Below the pieces are notes generated by a model. It saw only the letters and a program-made list of their open reading frames with translations, was not told the DNA's origin and did no database searches. A DNA stretch of 64,000 bases. It comes from Cristatella mucedo (taxonomy: Eukaryota; Bryozoa; Phylactolaemata; Cristatellidae). Every line of letters starts with the position of its first letter. The stretch's first letter is position 1. The translations under genes were made by a program, and so were the position numbers. The stretch lies in assembly GCA_009760855.2 (NCBI GenBank), contig WPIO01000198.1, forward strand, positions 321,501 to 385,500, given 5' to 3'. This document shows positions 20,064 through 29,635 of this stretch, one piece after another.

Positions 20064-20714
20064 ATGCAAAAAACGAATTTTATTCAAGGGTCAGATGAAT
20101 GGAAGAAGGCTATGAGTCTAAATATAGGTGGATCAGAAGTGTATTCTGTTTTAGGAAATGATATGGTTTTTGGTAGTCAAACTGATTGTGATATTGAATT
20201 AATTGCTAATAGAAAACTAAAAAAATATATTGCTAATTCTCGACCAATGCGTTTTGCACAAATGTTATTTGGTAAGGTATTCGAACCAATAGCTGCTAAA
20301 TATTTAGAGATGAGATTAGATAGAACTATTGAGAATTCAAATGACTGCTTTACTAGTGACGGAGTCTTTCGCTATTCTCCAGATGGAATTATTGATCAAG
20401 ATACTCTAATAGAAATAAAGTGTTCATGGTCTAGAAGTATAGTAGAAGATTTCATACCAAAACAATACCCGGCTCAGTGTCTTCTTGGACTACATGTACT
20501 AAAACTAAGTAGATGTTTCTATAGTGAATTTGAAATATTTGTTCCTGGATTAAATTGTGATGGTATTCCTAAAGATTATGTAGGTGCTGGTTCAGTAAGG
20601 ATACCAACAAGTTATACTTTTGATATGCCAAGTCGTATTCCATTATTTATGTATTTACTTAAAGATGAAAAATATTATGAATTTGAATTTGATATAATTT
20701 CTGATTATGGTTGA
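20064..20714 (+). CDS. YqaJ/lambda-exonuclease-type nuclease
   Basis: An intact 216-residue frame after TAAAATATA. The early motif GSDEWKKAMSLNIGGSEVYS (9-28) corresponds to the W...IGGSE box. FGKVFEP (Glu74), SPDGII (Asp107) and LIEIKCSW (Glu117, Lys119) complete the PD-(D/E)xK catalytic set, and YPAQCLLGL (Gln138) is the following helix. Such enzymes resect DNA ends for annealing-type recombination or concatemer processing. All catalytic residues are present. Confidence 0.88.
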   Translation: MQKTNFIQGSDEWKKAMSLNIGGSEVYSVLGNDMVFGSQTDCDIELIANRKLKKYIANSRPMRFAQMLFGKVFEPIAAKYLEMRLDRTIENSNDCFTSDGVFRYSPDGIIDQDTLIEIKCSWSRSIVEDFIPKQYPAQCLLGLHVLKLSRCFYSEFEIFVPGLNCDGIPKDYVGAGSVRIPTSYTFDMPSRIPLFMYLLKDEKYYEFEFDIISDYG

Positions 20715-20770
20715 TTTAACAATAAAAAGAGTTTTGGTTTTGATATAAAATATTATATAAAAAAGTAGAA

Positions 20771-20890
20771 ATACAATGTGTTGAAGAAGATGATCCATTT
20801 AGGTTCGCAAGAATAGTTCCACTAGTTAAAAAAGTATTAGATAGAAGTAAAATAATAATCAATGAATTTATAGAAAATGTCAAAGTTTAG
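20771..20890 (+). pseudogene. remnant of a small gene, unknown
   Basis: An open stretch of about 40 residues (VEIQCVEEDDPFRFARIVPL...) follows TTATATAAAAAA but lacks an ATG, and it runs 14 bases into the next gene. Likely a small gene that lost its start. No family. Confidence 0.35.
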
Positions 20891-21733
20891 AGATGAGGAT
20901 TATGTTTCTAAAGTTAATGGTATGATATTATCTGATCTTAATGCAAATGGTAATAGAATTATAAATTTACCAGATCCAATTAATGACTCAGATGTAGTAA
21001 CAAAGTCTTATGCAGATTCTAAATTTGTTGTTAATACAGGTACTGTGATAAATCTTGGAGGTAAGACAATTACTAATATTGGAGCAGGTGTTAATCCTAC
21101 TGATGCTGTCAATGTTAGTCAAGTAAGTAATTATGTTAAAAGAACTGGTGATACAATGACTGGAGATTTAAACATGAATAGCTTTGCTATAACATCTAAT
21201 AATTGGAACTCAGGTAATAATAATCCAGTAGTTTTGAAAGATGATTTTTGTGTTACATACGGCGGAATGAAACGAGATGTTTTACTTAAAGCATTTACTT
21301 CAACAACAAATATTGATATGGGTGGATATTCAATAACTAATGTTGCAAATCCTGTTAATCCTTCTAATGTAGCGACTAAATCTTATGTAAATAGAACAGT
21401 TAAAAAATAACAGAAGTATTAGTCTTATCAATGGATCTCAATGCAAAGAACTCAATACTAAATCTTTCAACACCTTATTCATGGACTAATAAAACTGCAC
21501 CGCCTATAATGATATTACATGTTATGGTTGTTGGAGCATCTAATTGTATATTTCTAAAACCTAATACTGATACAACTGCGGTATCTGGAGATGTAAGAGC
21601 AATAAATACTTCTCCAACAGGTGTGGATTTAAAGTATTATGTTTGTTTTACAAAATTACCGACAGAGTATTACTTTATTGATACAACTGGAAAACTAAGA
21701 GTAAAAATCTTGGTCAGTTATGTAACCTCCTGA
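20877..21733 (+). pseudogene. tail-fibre-like protein F4 (one frameshift)
   Basis: ATTTATAGAAA abuts the ATG. Opens MSKFRDEDYVSKVNG, then four shaft repeats, for example LPDPINDSDVVTKSYADSKF and VANPVNPSNVATKSYVN, with a phage-like GDTMTGDLNMN between them. A shift in the A run at about 21404 leads to the head (MDLNAKNSILNLS ... to 21733). About 285 residues, matching F1 and F2 in size. It is unlinked to the F1-F3 cluster and lies on the other strand. Confidence 0.8.
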
Positions 21734-22151
21734 ATAGTATAAATGATATATTAAAACTGTTAACTCTTTTAGCTTTGTTGCTTTACGTTTACCTTTAAGA
21801 ATAGGGAATAGTTTTGATAAGGAACAAATAGCTTCATGGTCTAAACACTGATGTAATAGAGTAGAGCAACATTGTTTTTTTAAGTGTTTCTTAACTAATG
21901 AATGTAATTTAGTTGGTCTCTCTTTCTTAAATGAGTTAGTATTTATGTTACAATATGAACAAATTATAATTGCATCATTGCGCATAAGGCTAGAATCAAA
22001 TTCTGTTCATTCATATCTTTATCACAGATATCACAACGTATTTCATATTTTCTTTTTGGTCTCCTTTTCCTTGATGACAGTAAAGATGTTTTCCTTCTAG
22101 ATAATCAGTTTCATTAAATGTATCTAAACATGTTTCACAAAATATTTCCAT
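21695..22151 (-). pseudogene. cysteine-rich zinc-finger protein, unknown (frameshifts)
   Basis: ATG at 22151 preceded in sense by TTCTATAGAGA. Reads MEIFCETCLDTFNETDYLEG, then HLYCHQ, a second pair in another frame (RCDICDKDM) and a third (ICSYCNINTN), then a basic helical end to 21695. Two one-base shifts lie at about 22055 and 22010. The CxxC...CxxC layout suggests several zinc knuckles. Ten bases separate its start from the integrase start. Its 3' end overlaps the end of F4, convergently. Confidence 0.65.
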
Positions 22152-22161
22152 TCTCTATAGA
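22152..22161. promoter_or_regulatory. divergent start region, 10 bp between ATGs
   Basis: CAT-TCTCTATAGA-ATG: the zinc-finger gene and the integrase gene start back to back, 10 bp apart, with the TATAG motif readable on both strands. Confidence 0.65.
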
Positions 22162-23036
22162 ATGTCGTTTTTAACTCTAAATGAAAGAAAAAAGAAGGTA
22201 AACTCAATCCTGACTCAGATATAAGTCAAGTATTCAAACCAAGACCTAAGAAAATTCCACAAGGTTTCTTTAATATTGTTGAGCCTAATGAAAATCATCA
22301 AGCAGACATTTTATACATGCCTAATGATTCTGGATATAAATATGCACTTAGTGTTATTGATGTTGCTAGTAGATATAAAGATTCAAGACCTCTTAAAACT
22401 AAGTCTTCTAAAGAAGTAACAAAAGCAATAACAGATATTTACAATAAAGGTCCTTTGAAATGGCCAAAGAAAACGACAGTTGATCCAGGATCAGAGTTTA
22501 AAGGTGAGTTTGCTAAAGAAATGAAAAAACATGAAACACAAATTATTGAAGGTACTAGTAAAAAGGGTGTTGCATTAGTTGAAAGAATGAATAGAACAGT
22601 TGCTGAGAGAGCATTTATTGCTCAGTATGAAAAAGAAATAGAAAGTATAAACAAAGGAGAATATACTAGAAACAGAGAGTGGATTGATAATTTACCAAAT
22701 ATTATTAGTTATCTAAATAATAGTGTTACGAAAGCAATAGGTGAAAAACCTGTTAAAGCGATAAAAAAAGAAAAAGTAAAACTAAAGAAGCCAAAATATC
22801 ATAGAAAAGTAGGAGAACGAGAATCGTTATTAGAACTTGGAACAAGTGTTAGATATTTATTAGCACCAGGTGAAGGAGAAGATGAAAAAAGAAGAAGAGC
22901 TACAGACCCAAGATGGAGTTTAACTAAACAAACTATTGTTAGAATAATGGTATTGCAAGAACAAGCTGTTAGATATTGGGTGAATGATGTTAAAAGAAGT
23001 TTTGTTAGAGAGGAATTACAAGTTGTTTGGCCTTAG
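22162..23036 (+). pseudogene. rve-type (retroviral-like) integrase, one frameshift
   Basis: Opens MSFLTLNERKKK, shifts frame in the A run near 22195, and then runs open to 23036. Catalytic acidic residues: Asp in HQADILYMP (about 22304), Asp in VDPGSEF (22482) and Glu in LVERMNRT (22581), a D,D-32-E arrangement. The C-terminal part is basic and ends in a chromodomain-like KRSFVREELQVVWP. It inserts the element into the host genome. Placement at the end opposite the polymerase is the standard Polinton layout. Confidence 0.92.
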
Positions 23037-23427
23037 TATCACTTAGATTTTCTAATGGTTCAACAATTATTTCATCGAATTCTTCTTTAGTTATTTTATC
23101 ATCGTCTAATGCATCAACAATCTTTGAAACTAAGTTATGATTTGCTTGAAGAGTAAATCTTTTCCTTCTATCAATTTGTGATATTGTACTATCTATTGAG
23201 ATTATCATTGTTGATAAAGCACCTAATACTGTTACTACGTGAGAAAGCTCCTCATGTTTTTGAATGTATGTACTGGTTACTGTAATCGCAAGAGATAGTA
23301 AGATACCTAAAAATTGAAAACCTTATCTAATACGTATTAGTTTTGTTAAGCAACCTTTAATCCCATCATTGTCTAAAATTATTTGATTATACTTAGCATT
23401 TGCGTATTTGTTTCGAAGGTCTGACAT
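23005..23427 (-). pseudogene. two-TM membrane protein, one in-frame stop
   Basis: ATG at 23427 after GATATAGTACA. Reads MSDLRNKYANAKYNQI, one TAA near 23322, then two hydrophobic helices (FLGILLSLAITVTSTYI and VVTVLGALSTMIISI). A charged C-terminal helix with DDDKITKEEFDEII follows. The 2TM hairpin with helical flanks recalls SLATT/DUF4231-type membrane proteins; this is a fold-level guess. Its 3' end overlaps the integrase by 32 bases, convergently. Confidence 0.65.
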
Positions 23428-23556
23428 TGTACTATATCAATAGAAAATAATTTCTTCAATAGGAAACACCTAAATAGTATGACGTCATATACTAAATTTA
23501 GACTGCTGGGGAATTCCTGATATATTATGTGAGTAGGAGTTATCTTCCTTTCCAAA

Positions 23557-23733
23557 ATGGCGTCTTGTGATGAAATAGCGTTCGTTTTCGATGATCAGTA
23601 TTTTGATGACGATCTAGCAGTTGTAGAAGACATTACTGTGAGTGAATACTTGCAAATGTTTTCAAAAACGTTAGACGTTATCAATGACTCCATCGATTCG
23701 ATGTTTATTGAGCTTGACATCTTTAACGGGTAG
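23557..23733 (+). CDS. small acidic protein, unknown
   Basis: A 58-residue intact frame starting MASCDEIAFVFDDQYFDDDL with a good eukaryotic start context (CAAAATGG). Strongly acidic. It lies just outside the AT-rich gene block and lacks the element's start motif, so it may be host or a terminal element gene. Two 44-bp direct repeats begin in its last codons. Confidence 0.35.
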   Translation: MASCDEIAFVFDDQYFDDDLAVVEDITVSEYLQMFSKTLDVINDSIDSMFIELDIFNG

Positions 23734-23833
23734 AGTTGGGTGAGACCCATCCAACAGCTCGAAAAGGATGTTGATTATGTATACATCTCTAACAGGTCGA
23801 GTTGGGTGCGGACCATCCAACAGCCCGGAATTG
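23717..23833 (+). repeat. 44-bp direct repeat, two copies
   Basis: CATCTTTAACGGGTAGAGTT and CATCTCTAACAGGTCGAGTT each begin a 44-bp unit that ends ACCATCCAACAGC or similar. The units are spaced by about 37 bp. Each contains a small inverted pair (GTTGGGTG and CATCCAAC). Confidence 0.7.
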
Positions 23834-23930
23834 ATGGTATTAATTCTTACTTTATCGCCTATCCTCCAACATTCTTGTTTAGTTCAAGAAGCGTAAGTAT
23901 AAAGGTAAGTAAGATAAGTATTGCGGCGCG

Positions 23931-23980
23931 CAGGGGGTGGGATAGGGGGTGGGGGTAGGGAGGTGAGAGGAGGGAAGTTA
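23931..23980 (+). repeat. G-run cluster, possible G-quadruplex
   Basis: Four or more G runs close together (AGGGGGTGGGATAGGGGGTG, then GGGGTAGGGAGG). The spacing fits a four-stranded G structure. Confidence 0.6.
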
Positions 23981-24004
23981 GATTGCAATGAGACTCATTT
24001 CAAG

Positions 24005-24420
24005 TATATAATTTGAAAAGGCCAGCCAGCCAGTTGACTTATTGGACCAATGGTTAACGCGCTTACCTCTACACACGAAGAGCACAAGATCGAATCGAAA
24101 ATCAGACTAAATACTTTTATTTATTATATAGACACATCAACCTAAACAACTCTTAGTAGATATAAAATGAAGGGTATGGAGAATAGGGTCTCGAGGATGA
24201 CGGCAGCCATTAAATAAATCGGACGACGAGAAACGATCGAGCGGAAGCGAGATTGTTTATCGGACGACGAAATTTGCTGTTTCTTGGCTCCGCTTAAAGA
24301 ACTTTGGAAAAAGAAGCTTTTTTCTGCAGGTCCTACACTGCGGAACCAACTTTCAAAATTCTAAGGCAACGATATATCTTCTGTCCTGCTTCCGTGTTTG
24401 GAGCATCATTTCCAGAAGCC
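24005..24420. other. host DNA with tRNA-like SINE trace
   Basis: At 24040-24110 an A-box-like TGGTTAACGCGCTTACC and a degenerate B box (AGATCGAATCG) suggest a SINE. The rest holds nothing recognised. Confidence 0.35.
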
Positions 24421-24424
24421 CCTG

Positions 24425-24570
24425 CCTCCACGCTACTCACTACCTGCTCTTAGCCTCCATGCTACTCACTACCTGCTCCGGACTCCATGCTACTCACTAC
24501 CTGCTCCTGACTCCATGCTACTCACTACCTGCTCCTGCCTCCATGCTACTCACTACCTGCTCCTGCCCTC
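24425..24570 (+). repeat. 29-bp minisatellite, five copies
   Basis: Unit begins CTCCATGCTACTCACTACCT and ends GCTCCTG(A/C)C. Five tandem copies with a few differences. Confidence 0.9.
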
Positions 24571-27235
24571 TAAATGAGCTATGTTTCTCATTTCCCTTTG
24601 CAGCGTGAGATGTTATAATTCATGTTGTCTACGTAGCTAACGCGTGCATATCGAAAGCCGCTTTAGCTTTGAGCTAACAACAACGCTCTCTTGTGTAATA
24701 CCCAATAAGTCTTGGTGGGTTTGAAGAGTTACAGATGAAGATACATTACATTAAGTGGCTCACGGCAAGCGTTGGTGATAGTCTCTTTAATTTCGTCAGC
24801 ACATATAGAAATAAATCTGCCGACTTAGCCAGCCTCATCTAGATGTAGCGAAGTGGTTGCAAGAACAGCTTAAATACACCTTGCATTTGCATCACTTCCT
24901 GGAGTTGCCAGCCCCTTGCCAGCCGAAATGCATCTTTGACGCACAGTTTTTTTCGAAATGCAGTGAAAATAAGAATTTATGTTAAAAGAAACTAAATTAT
25001 TTTCATAAGGTGAGACTGACTCGATCTGTCAGTCAGAGGCTCATCTTTACCGCGAAGCGTCGTGGCCTGTCTCGGGGTGGGGGGCTAGTAGATGTGCATG
25101 GAGGTCAAGATGGCGTCTCTGCTGGCACTCGCCGTCAGTGATTGATTTCCGAGTCGGTCTCTGGGGGCTGAAGGCCGAAGTAATTGAGAATGCACCAACT
25201 AAGATGGGGTTCGCTGCTCAAGGTAAGTTATTTAAGAACATGGCGTCAGCAACTACTGTCCTGCTAACTCGTCGCTGATTTGCTTTGCACCTCATACCCT
25301 GAACGAGTGAACCTTTAGTATAAGTGAGAGTGACTCCGGTCCTGCTCATCACATTTACCGTTGATCATGTGCTTAAAATGGAAACAATTGGCTCAAATCA
25401 CCCTGCCACTAAGGATCCGGGCTCACTCGATCAGCCAGGTTGTGGGTTCTAGTCCTGTTGCAGGTATTCCTTTTTAATTCATTCACAAGCAGGGCGACAG
25501 CCGCTAGATTGTTCTGCAGCTGGATGAACAAAAGTATACTCAATCAACTAAATTTTGATCAAGTTTTACTTTGATTCTGGACGCCTCTTTAGAATCCATT
25601 GTACTTCCGGATCACGTCACGGGTGTACTTGTTTGAAGCAGGCCGCCGATTTCAGCTCCAACGGAGAGGTCTCGTGACCAGTGGCGAAACCAAGATATTC
25701 ATCTAGGGGGAGGGAAAGACCTATTCAATCTTATTTGTACAGGGGCAAGACCCGTAAAATCGTCATGCGGATAAGGCTAGACTCGCAACTAATGAAACAT
25801 TGTAGGGCTGAATTATAGTGCTTTATTTGACGCGAGCTCGGGGATTTTCTTTGCGACTAAAACTTAAATATAATTTCGCCTTGGGTGACAGTCTGTGGGC
25901 TAGGAATTATGTTGCTCTGCCGTAGGGGGGGATAAAATTCCCCCCTGGCTCAACCACAAGTCGCAATTACTCCCGTACAAAGGTAGAGCAAATGATCGCA
26001 ACTCAAAGAATTTTCACCTACAGATTGTCACCTAGGTGACATTGATCGGCCTAATTGTCACCTTTATATTTTAACCCAAACAATTGCGACTCGGAGAATG
26101 CGTAGATTGTCACCTATGTGGCGTGCGAGTTTTCTTCCTGGAGCTAATGGCTCCGGCATCAAAAGCCGGCTGCTTCTGCAGCCATGAGCAGTGAAAGTAG
26201 CTCGTTCGGAGCAGCAGACAGCCTGGGCTGCTCGGCAGTTTGCACCGACTTGCAGAAACTAGACGCATAAATTCTATAGCTAGACTTGAATCCAAAATAG
26301 AAGCAATTAAAATAAGATGTCACGAAGGAGTAAAAAAAATCAAATTCGCATAATTTTGAATGCGAATTCCCTGAGTGAGTGACTAAATTAGTGAGAGCGT
26401 GCTGCAGTATGCAATTATAAGCCACCGGTGGTTGCAACGTCTACGTCTATGCCCTTTGCGATATTTGTAGTGGTACTATCGTGGTACAGCTGTGACGAGC
26501 TTCAGATGAAAAAAAAACAGTGCAAGAAAATTAAGCAATTAGCAGCAGCTTACAATTTAATCAATTGAGCTCTGAATTGTGCACTGAATTATGGAATAGT
26601 AAAGTTAAGATTTTTGATCAGCGAATTTTCCAATTATGGATAGAAGGGCTGCCGCTGAGATTATCTCTCGGTCGAACGGATAAAAATTGAGAACTTAGCT
26701 GGAGCGGCCAGTGTCAGCGGCAGTCTGTCGGTGATCAGTGAGTCATAGCAGCTTGCCTTGAGGCTTGTATGCATGGTCTTTAATTTTCTGCTTGACCCTG
26801 TCCGCCATGATTCGCGTGTAGACGGTTCTTCCATGATTTTCTGCCGATAGAATTCTCCTAGTGCATGTAGATAAACCTGATTGGACGATTGGCTGGCCGA
26901 AGTTCTCTGATCAGCTGATCCAAATTCGTGGGCCGACTCACTGCAGAGCTGTTTGCTAAGATCAGCAAAGCAATTCCAAGTAAGTAGACCGCTAGCTCAA
27001 AGCTATTTTAGACCGTTAGCTCGAAGCTATTTTAGTTGTGAAAGTTAGTGGCTTGTAGGTGCACACGTATTTCCTTAACTGCTTCCCCAAGTTAATTCCT
27101 TACCTCGTGATCCCTCAGGTGACTGATCACTTTTTCCTGATCACTTCTCGCTGATCACTTCACTTCTTTATTAGCAAGATTGACAAGATCAGTAGTCCAC
27201 ACCAGCTATTATAATCTCTTCTGGGCCCATATCTC
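24571..27235. other. host DNA, no gene recognised
   Basis: Mostly unique sequence. Small items: a 14-bp palindrome GTCACCTAGGTGAC (about 26028); a tandem 24-bp pair at about 26985-27035 (TAGCTCAAAGCTATTTTAG); four TGATCACTT units at 27120-27165; and a SINE-like B box (GTTGTGGGTTCTAGTCC) at about 25438. No domain found in the short open frames. Confidence 0.4.
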
Positions 27236-27243
27236 TCAATGAA

Positions 27244-27402
27244 AACCACACTAGGTAAGGCGGTTGCTTTTACGTGGTGGGTTCTATTCCTGCAGTGGGC
27301 GATTCTCTATCGCCACTGCAAGTGGTGGTGATAGCCGTAAAGGCTCTTTAGTCCATGCTCTCTCTACTATATAAAAAAGAGGCTGTTTAATTAGCTAGGA
27401 TT
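27244..27402 (+). repeat. SINE family A copy
   Basis: Head CACACTAGGTAAGGCGGTTG, B box GTGGGTTCTATTCCTG, body with ATCGCCACTGCAAG and GTGATAGCCGTAAAGGCTC, end GAGGCTGTTTAATTAGC. Matches the copy at 40472. Confidence 0.88.
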
Positions 27403-28164
27403 TTATTTTCAATTCCGTGCAGCACCTTAATGCCTGCCATCACGGAGGCGACGAGCGAGCTCGTCCTTAAGTTCATATCTAAATACAAGAAGGAAAATAG
27501 TCCTCTAGACCCTATGCCCAAGGTCATACATCTACGGTGCACAAATCTGTTGCTGCCATGTATAACTAACATTAAAAATATGTCGTTAGTCTCAGGAGAT
27601 GCCCCTACCCCTTTCCAACAGGCTGTAATTAGGCCAATATTTAAGAGAGCTAGAATACCAGACCAAGAAAAAACTTGAGCCAAACTTCCGCCAAAGTCTC
27701 TTCTACTGCTTCAATAAAATACACTGATGCGAGTTGTGGCAAGCCAGATGAACTCTTATATTTTATTTCAAACCTAGTAAGCAAATTCGAGTCTGATTTT
27801 TAGAGCTAATCACTTCACAGCGTCAGCTTTGCTTAGGGTTTACAAAGACCCTCTCAGCAATCCTTTGACTTTGGTAAAGCCTCTCCGATTGTTTTTCTTG
27901 ATATGTCGGCAGCGTTCCGTACTATCGATCCCCAGGTCCTTCTCTAGCGCTTCTCATCTCTCGCGAATATATCACTGGCAATGCATTACAGTGGTGTAAG
28001 TCCTATCTCAGCGCGAGACTCCAGATTATTGATGTGAACGAAAAAGGATCATCCAAGGAATCACGTACGTTTGTGGTACCTTGGGGCTCTGTGGTCAGGG
28101 TCCGCTTCTTAGAGTTTATAGCCTCCCTCTAGCATGTGTGATTGCCAAGCATAATCTGATCTGA

Positions 28165-28262
28165 TTATTCCCTTTGCAGCAAATATAAAGTGCTGGAGAG
28201 ATTAAGTTCTCTCAGGGTGCTTTATCAAGTGCATTATTAATATTATTTTTATTATTATGATC
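28165..28262 (+). mobile_element. retrotransposon 3' tail fragment inside another copy
   Basis: TTCCCTTTGCAGCAAATATA, then GAGATTAAGTTCTCTCAGGG and TTATCAAGTGCATTATT, a 5'-truncated copy. It lands in the reverse transcriptase region of the host copy, just before the active-site remnant. Confidence 0.8.
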
Positions 28263-28496
28263 TTTCAGTTGTAGATAACCCTCAGTTGTACCTTTGCATT
28301 GATCCCCCACAGCTCTCCAGCTCGTCAAATTCTCTACATATCCTTTCTTTGTGTATTGATGATGACAGTGCATGGATGGCAGCAAACTTTCTCAAATTAA
28401 ATGACGACAAAACCAGCTTAGTAGTTATGGCAAACCAAGTGCAACTCGGAAATAGAAAAAACTAACCCTAAAAATCAGCTCTGCCAGCAGATATTA

Positions 28497-28700
28497 CTAT
28501 GCAATGTAATGTACCTTCATCTGTAACTCCACAAAGTCATAAATACCGGGTGGGTGTTACGCAGGAGAGTTTTGTATAGCTCACTCACAGCCTAAGCGGC
28601 TTTCGGTACGCATTCGGTAGCCAACAGACTTCGTCTCACGCAACAAAGAGAAAGTGGGAAGCACAGCAGCGTCAGGAGAGCAGTAAAGGTAGAGGAGAAA
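28497..28700 (+). repeat. repeat family C, copy 1
   Basis: Contains CATCTGTAACTCCACAAAG, ACAGCCTAAGCGGCTTTCGG and CAACAGACTTCGTCTCACGC. Shared with 29310-29585, 34196-34480 and, inverted, 37560-37685. Begins TGTAATGTA. Confidence 0.85.
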
Positions 28701-29309
28701 GAAGAAGCTGGAGACGCAGCCGACGCTCAGGCCTAGGCGCAGGCAGGCGCACGTGTGGACAAGCGCCCACTGCACACTGCGCCCACGATCTCACGACCTC
28801 GGCCGCGATCGGCTGAACCGATCACAGGCACGAGCCTCTTTGCAGAAGATGCATTGCAGTCGCATCCTGTAAGCGAGCGCTCGATGCCAAATAATTCAGC
28901 TAAACTTCTAGCGGTTGGTAATCGTGAAATGAAGAAGGTCGGAGTGCAGCGTGGCAGGACCGCGATGCAGTGGTTGAGCCAGGTTCGCTGTGCCGGGAGA
29001 TAGGAACCTGTTCAGACCTGCTTCATAAAATAGCGATGCGTTCTTCTGTCAGAGGAAGCGAGCTGAGCCGGCAGACGAATATATCTGTGGCTCGAAACTT
29101 TGAGAACAAATGCTTGCAGGCAGGCAGAAGCTTTGTGGCTACAAAAAAAGCATCAAAGCTCGTACGATGCACGCAAGTCAGTGAGCTCACAAAGTGGTGA
29201 GCGAGTGAGTAACAAGTGTGCGTGTTTCAATTTTGTTTGAAGGCGAGCGTGCTCCAGGGCTGCCTTGCAATGCCGGCTTGAGTATCCATTCCACTGGCCG
29301 ATGCTCCAG

Positions 29310-29585
29310 CAGTAATGTATATTTGTCTGTAACTCCACAAAGTCACAAAGACTATGTGGGTGTTACTCGGGAGAGTTTTGTATAGCTCACTCACAGCCTA
29401 AGCGGCTTTCAGTACGCAGTCGGCAGCCGACTGACTTCGTCTCTCACAACAAAGAGAAAGTAGCAAGCATAGCAGAGTCAGGAGAGCAGTTGAGGTAGTC
29501 AGTAGCATGGAAGTAGCAGTTCAGGACAGCTGAAAATAATGAGCCATACTCGGCAGCAGGAGAGTAGTTGTCGTTGCGAAAGATG
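29310..29585 (+). repeat. repeat family C, copy 2
   Basis: Same order of blocks as copy 1 (CTGTAACTCCACAAAGTCAC, CAGCCTAAGCGGCTTTC, CTGACTTCGTCTCTCACAAC), extending to GGCAGCAGGAGAGTAGTTG. Copies 1 and 2 flank about 610 bp of unique DNA in direct orientation. Confidence 0.85.
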
Positions 29586-29635
29586 AATCTGCACGAAATC
29601 TACGTGACCTGTTAAGAAGTGACCTTGCACTAAAG

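Larger units (their letters stand above)
1790..23450. mobile_element. Polinton/Maverick-like integrated element, degraded
   Basis: About 21.7 kb of AT-rich, gene-dense DNA between GC-richer host flanks. It holds the hallmark Polinton set: protein-primed family B polymerase at one end, rve-type integrase at the other, packaging ATPase, adenain-like protease, double-jelly-roll major capsid and penton-like minor capsids. Additional genes encode a PLA2 domain, a YqaJ nuclease, an HNH endonuclease and tail-fibre-like proteins. At least ten genes carry frameshifts, stops or lost start codons. A retrotransposon interrupts the polymerase. Long terminal inverted repeats and target duplications were not found, so the boundaries are approximate (about 100-200 bp uncertainty each side). 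Confidence 0.9.

Noticed and set aside
1799-23036. CRISPR array or bacterial phage contamination
   Set aside because: No spaced direct repeats. The polymerase, integrase and capsid are Polinton-type, and a retrotransposon of the same family as the flanks is inserted in the polymerase, tying the block to the host genome.
1680-23510. Terminal inverted repeat AGCAGTCT / AGACTGCT at the two edges
   Set aside because: Only 8 bp match and flanking bases diverge at once. Polinton TIRs are usually hundreds of bp, so this is likely chance.
24040-24125. Functional tRNA gene
   Set aside because: A-box- and B-box-like words are present, but no cloverleaf can be drawn. More likely a SINE remnant.
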